Shown here: positions 43,202-50,460 of the stretch, piece by piece
Layout: each line of letters opens with the position of its first letter
Position numbering within the stretch: the first letter of the stretch is position 1
Translations under genes and position numbers: made by a program
Notes under the pieces: model-generated
What the model was told of the DNA's origin: nothing
Databases searched by the model: none
Seen by the model: the letters and a program-made list of their open reading frames with translations, nothing else
Assembly: GCA_963739795.1 (NCBI GenBank)
Contig: CAVUBL010000008.1
Coordinates: 310,001 to 374,000, forward strand
Length of the DNA stretch: 64,000 bases
From: CAVUBL01 sp963739795
GTDB taxonomy: Bacteria; Acidobacteriota; Thermoanaerobaculia; Multivoradales; DATKCC01
Direction: 5' to 3'

Positions 43202-43963
43202 TCATGTGGCGCCTCCGGGTTCGACGATTTCAAAGCGATAGGTCGATATCTCTCGCTCGGGCTCGCAGCCCGAGAGCCGGAGCGTGTAGGAGCCGGGCTC
43301 GGCGCGGCGCAGGAGGAGGGTCACCCGGCCGAGCTCGTCGCGCTCGAGGCCGGGGAGCGTCCGGCGGGCGCCGGGCCCGTCGAGCTTCGCCTGGTATGCC
43401 GGGCAGGCCTCGGCGGGCGCGAGCACGAGACGCAGCGGCTCGCCGCTCGGGAGCGCCACGGTCGCCGGCTCGCCGGAGCGCACCGACTCCGCGAGCTCCA
43501 GGCTCCGGAGGTTGGACACCACCTGGCCTGCCTGATGCTCGAGCTGCCAGACCCACGAGCCCAGGCCGACCACCGCGAGCAGCAAGGCGGCCGCCAGGCC
43601 GGCGAGCCACGGCGGCGCCCGACGCTGCGCGGCGGGATGCTTGCCCAGCCGGCGCTCGAAGTCCCGCCAGGCGGCGTGGACCGCCAGGTCGGCCGGCTCG
43701 CCCGGGCGCGCCGTCCCGGCCTCGGAGCTCGCCTCGTCGAGCTCCGCCAGGTCGAGGAGCTTGCGCGTCGCCTCGGGGCTGGCGACCAGGCGACGCCGGA
43801 GCGCCGCGTCGGCCTCCGGCGACAGCCGTCCCGCCAGGTAATCGAGGAGCTCATCGGCCTCGGGCTCCGGCCCCGCTCCGGCCGGACCGGCGGCGTCGCG
43901 GGCGAACGCCGCCAGCTCCACGGTCAGGGCCTCCTCGTCCTTCGTCCTCTTCGCGTCAGACAT
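43202..43963 (-). CDS. Zinc-less anti-sigma-like membrane protein
   Basis: The 253-residue protein has an N-terminal helical part (EPEADELLDYLAGRLSPEADAALRRRL, then EATRKLLDLAEL) that looks like an anti-sigma domain but lacks the H/C zinc ligands. One membrane helix follows (LAGLAAALLLAVVGLGSWVW), then an extracytoplasmic beta-rich part (EPLRLVLAPAEACPAYQAKLDG, then GSYTLRLSGCEPERE) with two cysteines. It overlaps the sigma gene by 8 bases and sits before the CHAT gene. I infer that it holds the sigma factor at the membrane and senses an envelope signal. Confidence 0.75.
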   Translation of the reverse strand: MSDAKRTKDEEALTVELAAFARDAAGPAGAGPEPEADELLDYLAGRLSPEADAALRRRLVASPEATRKLLDLAELDEASSEAGTARPGEPADLAVHAAWRDFERRLGKHPAAQRRAPPWLAGLAAALLLAVVGLGSWVWQLEHQAGQVVSNLRSLELAESVRSGEPATVALPSGEPLRLVLAPAEACPAYQAKLDGPGARRTLPGLERDELGRVTLLLRRAEPGSYTLRLSGCEPEREISTYRFEIVEPGGAT

Positions 43964-44612
43964 CGGAATCTCCAAACACGAAATCCGCCAGGCGCTCCTG
44001 AAGCTTCTTGCGCGCCCGGAACAGGTGGGCCTTGACGGTCTCGACCGAGATCTTCTTGACCAGGGCGATCTCGCGGTAGGCGAGATCGTGGTAGAGGCGC
44101 AGCGTCAGGCACTCGCGCATCTGCTCGGGAAGCTCCGCGACCGCGGCGCGAAGCTCCCGGCTGCGCTCTTCGGCGACGAGCGTTCCGAGCTGGAGTCCGG
44201 GAGTGCTGGCGATGGCCTCAGGCTGGTCCATGGCGTCACGCGAGATCTCGACCCCCGACCGCTTGCCGGTGGCGGCGCGGCGCCGCCACTTCAAGTAGGT
44301 CGTCGTGGCGACCCGGTAGAGCCAAGCCGCGAACCGCTCGCGGTGCTCGTAGGTCTCCAACCCCTTGTAAATCCCGAGAAACGTCTCCTGGGTGAGGTCG
44401 AGGGTGTCGTCGGCGGAGAGTCCGCGGCGGGAGAAGAAGCGCTGGAGGGCGGGGAAGTAGGTCTCGTAGATCAGCCGGAACGCCACCTCGCGGTCCCGGC
44501 CGCCCTGGAAGCGGCGGATCGCCTCGGCAATCCGGTCCTCGCCGGGCTCGGTGGCGCCCGCCTGCGGCGACGGACTGGCATCGTTGGCCGAAGTGGCTCC
44601 CTGGTCGTTCAT
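43956..44612 (-). CDS. ECF-family sigma factor of the CHAT/subtilisin cluster
   Basis: I start at the ATG 44612 (MNDQGATSAND), giving 218 residues; the frame is open upstream but not coding-like. Region 2 is FRLIYETYFPALQRFFSRRGLSADDTLDLTQETFLGIYKGL, and the -10 helix follows (AWLYRVATTTYLKWRRR). Region 4 is LPEQMRECLTLRLYHDLAYREIALVKKI, then SVETVKAHLFRARKKLQ. It heads the four-gene minus-strand cluster. It is divergent from the secreted protein gene at 44791, with about 178 bases that may hold its own promoter. Confidence 0.88.
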   Translation of the reverse strand: MNDQGATSANDASPSPQAGATEPGEDRIAEAIRRFQGGRDREVAFRLIYETYFPALQRFFSRRGLSADDTLDLTQETFLGIYKGLETYEHRERFAAWLYRVATTTYLKWRRRAATGKRSGVEISRDAMDQPEAIASTPGLQLGTLVAEERSRELRAAVAELPEQMRECLTLRLYHDLAYREIALVKKISVETVKAHLFRARKKLQERLADFVFGDSDV

Positions 44613-44718
44613 CCCCGGCTCTCCGGCGGCGGATGACGAAGCTGCCGTGAATCGATGCGAACAATCTATCAGTGAAACCCGAAATCGCCGCGGGTAACCC
44701 GAAGCTCCGGGCCTCGGA

Positions 44719-44748
44719 TTGACAGAGGGTGAGCGGGCCGCGTAGGCC
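44719..44748 (+). promoter_or_regulatory. Candidate promoter for the secreted protein at 44791
   Basis: TTGACA (44719-44724) is a consensus -35, followed after 18 bases by TAGGCC (44743-44748), a poor -10. It lies between the divergent ECF sigma gene and the secreted protein gene. Confidence 0.35.
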
Positions 44749-44790
44749 TCTCGAGTGACGAACCGATCGATTTGAACCGAGGAGAAACCC

Positions 44791-45474
44791 ATGTTCCATC
44801 GCATCACACCGCGTCTCCTGCCGGCCTGCCTCGCCATCGCCCTCTTCCTCGGCGCGGGAGCGGCCCACGCCCAGTGCGCCCCGGGCCACCTGGCCTATCT
44901 CGACCTGGCCTACGGGGCCGCGGTTGTCATCGGCCCCGAGTTCCCTGCCCAACCACCGGTGTTCGTTGCGAGCTCCCACACCGAGTGCGGGCCGGCGTTT
45001 AAGACGGTCCTCAAAGTCACCGTGCCGCAGGGGTGTCACGGCGTCGAGGTCTGGCTGGACTACGCGAGCGAGCCCCACGACTGGACGCTCAACATCGGCG
45101 ACTCGGCCACCAACAACGGCTACGGTGGCGACGCCGGGACCCTGCCCGCCGGTCAGAACGCCGAGGTCCAGATCCTGAACCAGCAGCTCACCGTCTACAG
45201 CGCCGCGGACAACCCGGCGGACGTCGACGCAATCGTCTCGGAGAGCCTCGCCCTCACCCAGGGTGCCCTGCGCTTCGAGGTCGGCGACCAGAGCCTCGCC
45301 TGGGGCCAGCCCCTCACCGCCCTCGAGACGCCGGACCTCCACCGGCTCTTCTTCCTTCCCAGCACCCCGGTGGCGCCCGAGAACCGGGACATCTACATCG
45401 GTCTCAACCGGACGATCGCCAGCCCCGGCCGCGACGGCTGCGGCCTGCGCCGGGCGATGGTGATGTTCGACTGA
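44791..45474 (+). CDS. Secreted hypothetical protein with four cysteine motifs
   Basis: The 227-residue protein has a clear signal peptide (LLPACLAIALFLGAGAAHA). The mature part is beta-rich and starts QCAPGHLAYLDLAYG, with further cysteines in TECGPAF, GCHGVEV and DGCGLRR, which could form two disulfides. DWTLNIGDSATNNGYGGDAGT resembles the exposed loops of extracellular beta-sandwich proteins. I do not recognise the family. It is divergent from the ECF sigma of the CHAT cluster and could be a target of it. GAGGAG precedes the ATG. Confidence 0.65.
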   Translation: MFHRITPRLLPACLAIALFLGAGAAHAQCAPGHLAYLDLAYGAAVVIGPEFPAQPPVFVASSHTECGPAFKTVLKVTVPQGCHGVEVWLDYASEPHDWTLNIGDSATNNGYGGDAGTLPAGQNAEVQILNQQLTVYSAADNPADVDAIVSESLALTQGALRFEVGDQSLAWGQPLTALETPDLHRLFFLPSTPVAPENRDIYIGLNRTIASPGRDGCGLRRAMVMFD

Positions 45475-45538
45475 CCGGGCACGTGACCCCTGCGCAAGAG
45501 GCGGGCCGGGGAGCGCTCCCGGGTCCGCCTCTTCGCGT

Positions 45539-45817
45539 CTAGGAGTCTGCGCGGCAGAAACGCGCGGTCGCGTTGCGAGCGCCGTGGGGGCGGATACGAG
45601 GCACCGCGACGCAGGCGATGCCGAGCCATCGTCGAGGAGCGGGAACGAAGTAGACGGCCCCACGCCGCCGCAACCCTTCGGGCGCAAGGGGGTTACGGGG
45701 TGTCTCCGGCGTTGCTCGTCGTCTACGATGTCCCCGCATCGCCTCCTCCTCGCGCCTTGGATCCACCCCGTAAGACCCTTGCGCGCGGCTACGTGTTTCT
45801 GCCGCGCAGACTCCTAG
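45539..45817. repeat. Compound palindromic element B (279 bp), 23-bp perfect terminal inverted repeats
   Basis: The terminal arms start CTAGGAGTCTGCGCGG (45539-45561) and end CCGCGCAGACTCCTAG (45795-45817) and are perfectly complementary over 23 bases. Inside are two inverted copies of one module. Copy 1 (45611-45655, plus) reads GCAGGCGATG, then CATCGTCGAGGAGC and GGGAACG. Copy 2 (about 45711-45752, minus) has the same GGCGATG/CATCGT hairpin and then GACGAGCAACG. Further nested arms (CGTGGGG/CCCCACG and ACGGGGTG/CACCCCGT) flank each copy. No coding frame is supported. It shares its final CTAG with element C. Confidence 0.8.
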
Positions 45818-45996
45818 CCTGGACTATTCATGAGGCGCCGTAGCGAGAGGCGCAAGTGTGTGTGAGATCAGGGCGCACGTAGCGATGAGAGACGCAGGCG
45901 TACTGGACAGTACGTTGAGGAGCGAAGAGCGAGTACGCCCTGAGATCGCGTGCAATTGCGGCTCGTAGTAGGTGGCTCATGAATAGTCCAGGCTAG
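45814..45996. repeat. Palindromic element C (183 bp), 21-bp perfect terminal inverted repeats
   Basis: CTAGCCTGGACTATTCATGA (45814 onward) and TCATGAATAGTCCAGGCTAG (ending 45996) pair perfectly over 21 bases. The inside has GAGATCAGGGCG against CGCCCTGAGATC. The core is GCAGGC plus a hairpin GTACTG-GA-CAGTAC (45900-45913), then GTTGAGGAGCGAAGAGCG. The end CTCGTAGTAGGTGGC before the right arm matches element A. Elements B and C together fill the gene-free stretch 45475-46021. Confidence 0.8.
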
Positions 45997-46021
45997 GGCC
46001 CTGCCGGAGGTGCAAGGACCG

Positions 46022-47077
46022 TCAGCGGTCCAGGTCGTCCCTCCACCGGGGGTGATGGAAGTGGAGCACGAAGTCGCCGTTGTAGGAGGCGACGGCCTCG
46101 TCGAACACCAGGCGCCCGATGCGGGTCCAGGGCCCGAGGGTGCGCCGCTGGAGGATCGGCAGGCCGCGGGTCGTGCCCTGGTCGGCCACCTCGACGTGGA
46201 AGGTCAGGGTGCGCTTGGGCCGCGGGTCTCCCGGGTCGTAGATCTGCCGCAGGACCTCATCGCGGAAGTCGAGCCCCTCGCCGGGGATTCGCGGTTGGTC
46301 CCCGTCGACCAGGAAGCGCAGGTACCTGGGCGTACGGATCGGCTCGCCGGGGGGCTTGCCGAGCTCGGCGATCTCGTAGAGCTGTCGGTTTGCCGGTTCC
46401 TTGTCGGCGCGCTGGAAGACGAGGCCGGTGACGAGGAGGATCGGCACGCCCCAACCCCGGCGCGAGGCGGTGGTGTCTGGGGCGTTGCGCAGCTCGGCGT
46501 CGTTGAGGAACTCGGTGCGCTCGCCGCCCAGGTCCTGCTGGGTTATGAAGCTCGCGGTGCGGAGCGGCTCCGGATGGTCGGGATCGGTGGTGGGGTAGAG
46601 CTTGCCGACCAGCGCGAGGGAGCGGTCGTGGCCGCGGCGGGTCTCGGTGCAGCAGGTCGAGTAGCGCCCGATCGCCAGGGCTTCGCTGCCCTGCCGGAAG
46701 TAGCCGGAGTACGGGGTCGGCGCGGTGATCTGCCAGCGGCCGGTGAGGCAGACCCCGTTGGGGTGGAGGAGGCGCCGGAAGCCGCGACCGTCGGGGCCCC
46801 AACGTAGGTCGGCCTCGGACCCGACGGCCCGCCGGGCGGCCTGGAGGAACCGGAACCTCCCGCCGAAGGGGAGGATGCCGGTCAGGACCGAGCCGAGAGT
46901 CACTCGATAGACCGGGAGCGGCGGTTCGTCCGCGCCTCCCCAGACCCCGTAGTAGGGATTGGCGAAGAGTGCGTCGCGGACCTCCCGGAAGCGGGAGCCG
47001 CCGTAGCCGCGGTCCTCGTCCGTGAGGCCTTCGGCACCCAGGAACCGCGGGTCGGGCTGCGGGGCGGGCTCGGCCAT
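46022..47077 (-). CDS. Catalase-fold-like protein
   Basis: The 351-residue protein has no signal peptide. Its middle follows the order of catalase motifs. RRLLHPNGVCLTGRWQ corresponds to the distal 'vvHAkGxGaxG' with the His kept. GRYSTCCTETRRGHDRSLALVGKLYPT parallels 'RFStvxgexgsxDtxRdxrGFAxKFYT', and RTASFITQQDLGG parallels 'pvFFIrD'. The C-terminal proximal Tyr motif (RxxxY) is not clear; YNGDFVLHFHHPRW ends the protein. It could be a divergent heme peroxidase, an allene-oxide-synthase-like relative or a non-heme member. The assignment rests on motif order only. Confidence 0.5.
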   Translation of the reverse strand: MAEPAPQPDPRFLGAEGLTDEDRGYGGSRFREVRDALFANPYYGVWGGADEPPLPVYRVTLGSVLTGILPFGGRFRFLQAARRAVGSEADLRWGPDGRGFRRLLHPNGVCLTGRWQITAPTPYSGYFRQGSEALAIGRYSTCCTETRRGHDRSLALVGKLYPTTDPDHPEPLRTASFITQQDLGGERTEFLNDAELRNAPDTTASRRGWGVPILLVTGLVFQRADKEPANRQLYEIAELGKPPGEPIRTPRYLRFLVDGDQPRIPGEGLDFRDEVLRQIYDPGDPRPKRTLTFHVEVADQGTTRGLPILQRRTLGPWTRIGRLVFDEAVASYNGDFVLHFHHPRWRDDLDR

Positions 47078-47189
47078 GCCGTCCTCCCTTCGCGTGCGTG
47101 AGCGTGGCGACGTATTTCCTAGTCTACAGGACTTCTGGAAGCCGGAGCTGGCGCGGTCCGGCGATTGGACCGGGCGGCGCGCCGCCGGC

Positions 47190-48254
47190 TCAGGAACCGG
47201 GGCTCGAGAACACCAGGAGCCGCCCGCCCACCGGATCGCAGACCCAGGCCCGGCCGCTGTCGTCGACCGTCACGCAGTGGGCGCGAAGGGCGGTCCGGGC
47301 GGTGGCGACGAGGGACAGCTTGCCGGCGTCCGAGACGCTCAGGACCGCCATGGTCGCGCTCCGGCCGCCGGGCAGATAGAGCCGCGAGCGCGCCGGATCG
47401 AAGGCGATGATGTCGACGCCGGAGCCGTGGGCGAAGGTGTCGAGCACGGCGCCGTCGTGGGCGAGGTCGAGGACGCTCGCCTTGCCCTCGGCGCAGCCGA
47501 CGAAGAGGAAGCCGCGCTGCGCGTCGAGGTCGAGACCGCGCGACCCCTTGCAGCCGTTGGTCCAGCGCGCGGAGACCTCTCGCTTGCCCAGGTCGACGGC
47601 GACCGTAGTGCCGCTCCACAGGTTGGTGTAGGCACGGCCCCGGGGCACGTCGATCACCAGGGACTCGGGGCCGCCCGGCACCGAGATGGCGCCCGCGCGG
47701 ACCGGCGTCGGCTCGGCGCCCGCCGGCAGGCGGAAGATCTCGATCTGCTCGGCGCCCGGCTCGGTCACCCAGATCTCGTCCGCGCTCTCGACCCAGCGGA
47801 CGTAGTCGGGTCCGCTTTCGAGCGGCGCCGAGGCCACGATCGCCCGGCGCGCCGGGTCGACGACGTCGAGCTTGCGCGAGCCGTGGTCGACGGCGAAGAG
47901 GAGGCCGCGGCCGAAGGCGGCGGAGGTGGTGCCCTCGCCGTGGCCGTGGGCTCCCTGGGCGCCTTCGGGAGCGGTGCCGAAGCCCGGGATCGCCACGACG
48001 GCATCGGTCGCCGGGTCGATCAGGTCGAGGTTGCCGGTCCGGCCGGCGGGGGCAAGGATCTTGCCCAGGGCGGGCGCGAAGCCCAGGTCGTCGAAGCCGA
48101 TGCCGCCGTCGCCGCCGGGCACGGCGACGGCCTGGGCGGAGAGCTCGGGGGGCGGCGGTGGCGTCGAGGGTTGGGGAGGGGGTGCGGCGAGCAGGGTGGA
48201 GGTGGAGACGAGGGCCGTCGAGAGGGCGGCGAGGAGGGTGCGGGATCGGCTCAT
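47190..48254 (-). CDS. Secreted YncE-like beta-propeller protein
   Basis: The 354-residue protein has a signal peptide (TLLAALSTALVSTSTLLA) and a Pro-rich linker. Repeated blades follow of the type VDPARRAIVASAPLES, LVIDVPRGRAYTNLWSGTTVAVDLGKREV, LDLDAQRGFLFVGCAEGKASVLDLAHDG and FDPARSRLYLPGGRSATMAVLSV. These are YVTN/YncE-type seven-bladed propeller signatures with the 'D...R..Y..' beginning of each blade. Such proteins bind ligands or DNA, or act as scaffolds in the periplasm; none is indicated here. It lies 112 bases upstream of the catalase-like gene on the same strand. Confidence 0.75.
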   Translation of the reverse strand: MSRSRTLLAALSTALVSTSTLLAAPPPQPSTPPPPPELSAQAVAVPGGDGGIGFDDLGFAPALGKILAPAGRTGNLDLIDPATDAVVAIPGFGTAPEGAQGAHGHGEGTTSAAFGRGLLFAVDHGSRKLDVVDPARRAIVASAPLESGPDYVRWVESADEIWVTEPGAEQIEIFRLPAGAEPTPVRAGAISVPGGPESLVIDVPRGRAYTNLWSGTTVAVDLGKREVSARWTNGCKGSRGLDLDAQRGFLFVGCAEGKASVLDLAHDGAVLDTFAHGSGVDIIAFDPARSRLYLPGGRSATMAVLSVSDAGKLSLVATARTALRAHCVTVDDSGRAWVCDPVGGRLLVFSSPGS

Positions 48255-48368
48255 GGAGTCGAGGATATGCCACCTGACGGTCGAGCCGCCGATGGAATGA
48301 ACCAGGGGGATCGGGCGTAGAGGATTCGAGATCCCACGACCACCTGTTCCCGCCCCCGGAGGCCCGAC

Positions 48369-50090
48369 ATGCGACGGCTGCTGCTATCTCTCCTGCTGAT
48401 CCCCCTCTGCGCCGCCGCGCTTCCTGCGCGGGCCACTCGGGCCGCTCGGGCCCCAGGGCCGCCCCCCCTGGGCGAGCAAGCCGCCGCCTGGGCCGCGGGC
48501 CTGGGCCACGGTGCCGTGGCGACGGCCGAGAAGCGGGACGGCAAGTGGACCTTCTCGCTCGCCGGCGAGGCCTTCGCAGCCGGCCACCCGGCGGTCCCGG
48601 CGGATCGGGTCCTTTTTGAGATCGGCTCGATCTCCAAGGTCTTCACCGGCATCCTGCTCGCCGACGCGGTGGTGAACGGCAAGCTCGGCCTGGACGACAC
48701 GCTGGCCGAGCGCCTGCCGGTGCGCTTCCGGCACGCGGAGACCGGGGCCGTGACCCTGCGGGAGCTCGCCACCCACACCTCCTGCCTGCCGCGCCTGCCC
48801 ACCAACATGGCGGGCGCCGACACCTCCGACCCGTACGCCAGGTACGACCGCAAGGCGCTCTTCGCCTATCTCGCGGACGCCGCCCTCGACGGCGAGCCGC
48901 CCTGCAAGGCCGACTACTCGAACCTGGGCTTCGGGATCCTGGGCGTGGTCCTGGAGGAGGCCTACAGCAAACCCTGGGATGAGCTCGTCGAGGAGAAGAT
49001 CGCCGCTCCCCTGGGTCTGCACGACACCGTTCAGCATCTTTCGGCGGAGCAGTCGAAGCGCTTCGCTCTGCCCTGGGACGGCGCCGAGCCGGCCCACGCG
49101 TGGAGCTTCCAGGCCATGGCGGGGGCCGGCGCCCTGCGCTCCACCCTCGCCGACCTGTCGAAGCTCGCGGACGCCTTCCTGGACGGCGCCGAAGGGCCCC
49201 TGGGGGCGGCTTGGCCGGTGCTCGCCGGCGACTACGCCGAGATGCCCATGGAGGGCGGCCGGATCGGGCTGGGGCTGGTTCACGCCAGGGTCCACGCCAG
49301 GGTCTCGGCGGGCGACCACGACGAGGAGGCCTACTGGCACGACGGCGGGACGGGCGGCTACCGAAGCCTCCTCCAGGTGCGGCCGGAGAGCGGCCGCGCG
49401 TTCATCGTCCTGGCGAGCAACGCCCAGGCGGCGCCCCAGGCCTGGCTCGCGGCTTGGCTCGATTCGGGGCTCGATTCGGGGCCCGTTTCGAGGTCGGCCG
49501 CGCCCTCCGGCCCGGCGGAGCGCACGGAGATCGGGCTGTCCACCGAGGTCCTCGACCGGTACGTGGGGGTCTACTCCATCTCCAAGTCGGCGCGGTTCAC
49601 CATCCTGCGGCGGGGCGACGGCCTGGTCGCTCGGCTCACTGGCCAGCCCTTCGTGCCGATTTTTCCCAGCGCCGAGGACGAGTTCTTCTACAAGGCTGTG
49701 GACGCCCAGCTCAGCTTCCACCGCGCCGCCGCCGGGAAGGTCACGGGCCTCACCCTGCACCAGAACGGTCGCGACGTGCCGGCGTCGCGGGAGCCCGGAC
49801 CGCCGCCCCACGTCGAGTTCCCCGACGCCGCCGCGCTGGCGGACTACGCCGGGGAGTACGACTTCGGCCTTTTCATGCCCGGCGCGACCTTCAAGGTGCG
49901 CGCCGCCGGCGAGCAGCTCCTGGCCCAGCTCACCGGGCAGCCGGAGCTGCCGGTCTACTGCGTCGGCAAGGACCGCTTCGAGTACGACGTGGTCGATGCG
50001 CAGATCGACTTCGTGCGCGATGATCAGGGCAAGGTGGTGGCCCTGGTTCTCCACCAGCACGGCACGAACATGCGGGCGCCCAGGCGCTGA
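48369..50090 (+). CDS. Secreted serine beta-lactamase-like hydrolase with C-terminal DUF3471-like repeats
   Basis: The 573-residue protein has a signal peptide (LLLSLLLIPLCAAALPARA). The class-C beta-lactamase/DD-peptidase fold is shown by the SxxK motif SISK (Ser87), the YxN motif in CKADYSNLGFG and the KTG-box equivalent HDGGTGGYRSLL. From about residue 390 two similar beta domains follow: LDRYVGVYSISKSARFTILRRGDGLVARLTGQ and LADYAGEYDFGLFMPG, with VRAAGEQLLAQLTGQ. They match DUF3471-like modules common on such hydrolases. It may act on peptidoglycan, D-amino-acid peptides or esters. The convergent stop of the carrier-protein gene is 133 bases away. Confidence 0.88.
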   Translation: MRRLLLSLLLIPLCAAALPARATRAARAPGPPPLGEQAAAWAAGLGHGAVATAEKRDGKWTFSLAGEAFAAGHPAVPADRVLFEIGSISKVFTGILLADAVVNGKLGLDDTLAERLPVRFRHAETGAVTLRELATHTSCLPRLPTNMAGADTSDPYARYDRKALFAYLADAALDGEPPCKADYSNLGFGILGVVLEEAYSKPWDELVEEKIAAPLGLHDTVQHLSAEQSKRFALPWDGAEPAHAWSFQAMAGAGALRSTLADLSKLADAFLDGAEGPLGAAWPVLAGDYAEMPMEGGRIGLGLVHARVHARVSAGDHDEEAYWHDGGTGGYRSLLQVRPESGRAFIVLASNAQAAPQAWLAAWLDSGLDSGPVSRSAAPSGPAERTEIGLSTEVLDRYVGVYSISKSARFTILRRGDGLVARLTGQPFVPIFPSAEDEFFYKAVDAQLSFHRAAAGKVTGLTLHQNGRDVPASREPGPPPHVEFPDAAALADYAGEYDFGLFMPGATFKVRAAGEQLLAQLTGQPELPVYCVGKDRFEYDVVDAQIDFVRDDQGKVVALVLHQHGTNMRAPRR

Positions 50091-50223
50091 GCGGCCGAGC
50101 CCGGGGCCGGATCGCCTTCGGCCGCCACCTGGGGTCCGTGAGGCTGACGACCCCACGGCCGTCGAGCTCTTCGCGACGCCGGAAAGGGGCGCTCTGCCCC
50201 ACCGGATCTGAAGGCCCGCGACC

Positions 50224-50460
50224 TCATCCGTCCGCCGCCCGCCGCCGGGCGAGCTCGTGGACGTCGGCCACGGTGCGCAGCTCGGCGAGCTCCTCCTCCG
50301 CGACCTCGATGCCGTAGCGGTCCTCGACCGTCGCCACCAGGTTGACCAGGTCGATCGACTCGGCGCCGAGGTCCTCGACCAGCCGGTCGCCGGCGGCGAC
50401 CCGGCGCTTTCCGAGCTGGAGGGCGACGAGCTTCTGGATCTCTTCGATCGTGGGCGTCAT
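50224..50460 (-). CDS. Acyl/peptidyl carrier protein
   Basis: The 78-residue protein begins MTPTIEEIQKLVALQLG. The phosphopantetheine attachment site is EDLGAESIDLVNLVATVEDRYGIEV, where Ser sits in the classical (L/A)-x-S-(I/L)-D-x-(V/L) motif. It starts inside the last codons of the condensation-domain gene (4-base overlap, ATGA) and is co-translated with it. It is probably loaded by the divergent acyl-AMP ligase at 51831. It is not the housekeeping AcpP, given the context and sequence. Confidence 0.88.
   Translation of the reverse strand: MTPTIEEIQKLVALQLGKRRVAAGDRLVEDLGAESIDLVNLVATVEDRYGIEVAEEELAELRTVADVHELARRRAADG

Noticed and set aside
45539..45817. A small protein gene inside element B (for example the plus frame 45584-45817)
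   Set aside because: Palindromic DNA gives open frames on both strands by symmetry; there is no ribosome site and no domain.
45539..45996. Ordinary transcription terminators
   Set aside because: The structures are 183-279 bases with perfect 21-23 bp ends and nested modules, far beyond a terminator, although they may also stop transcription.
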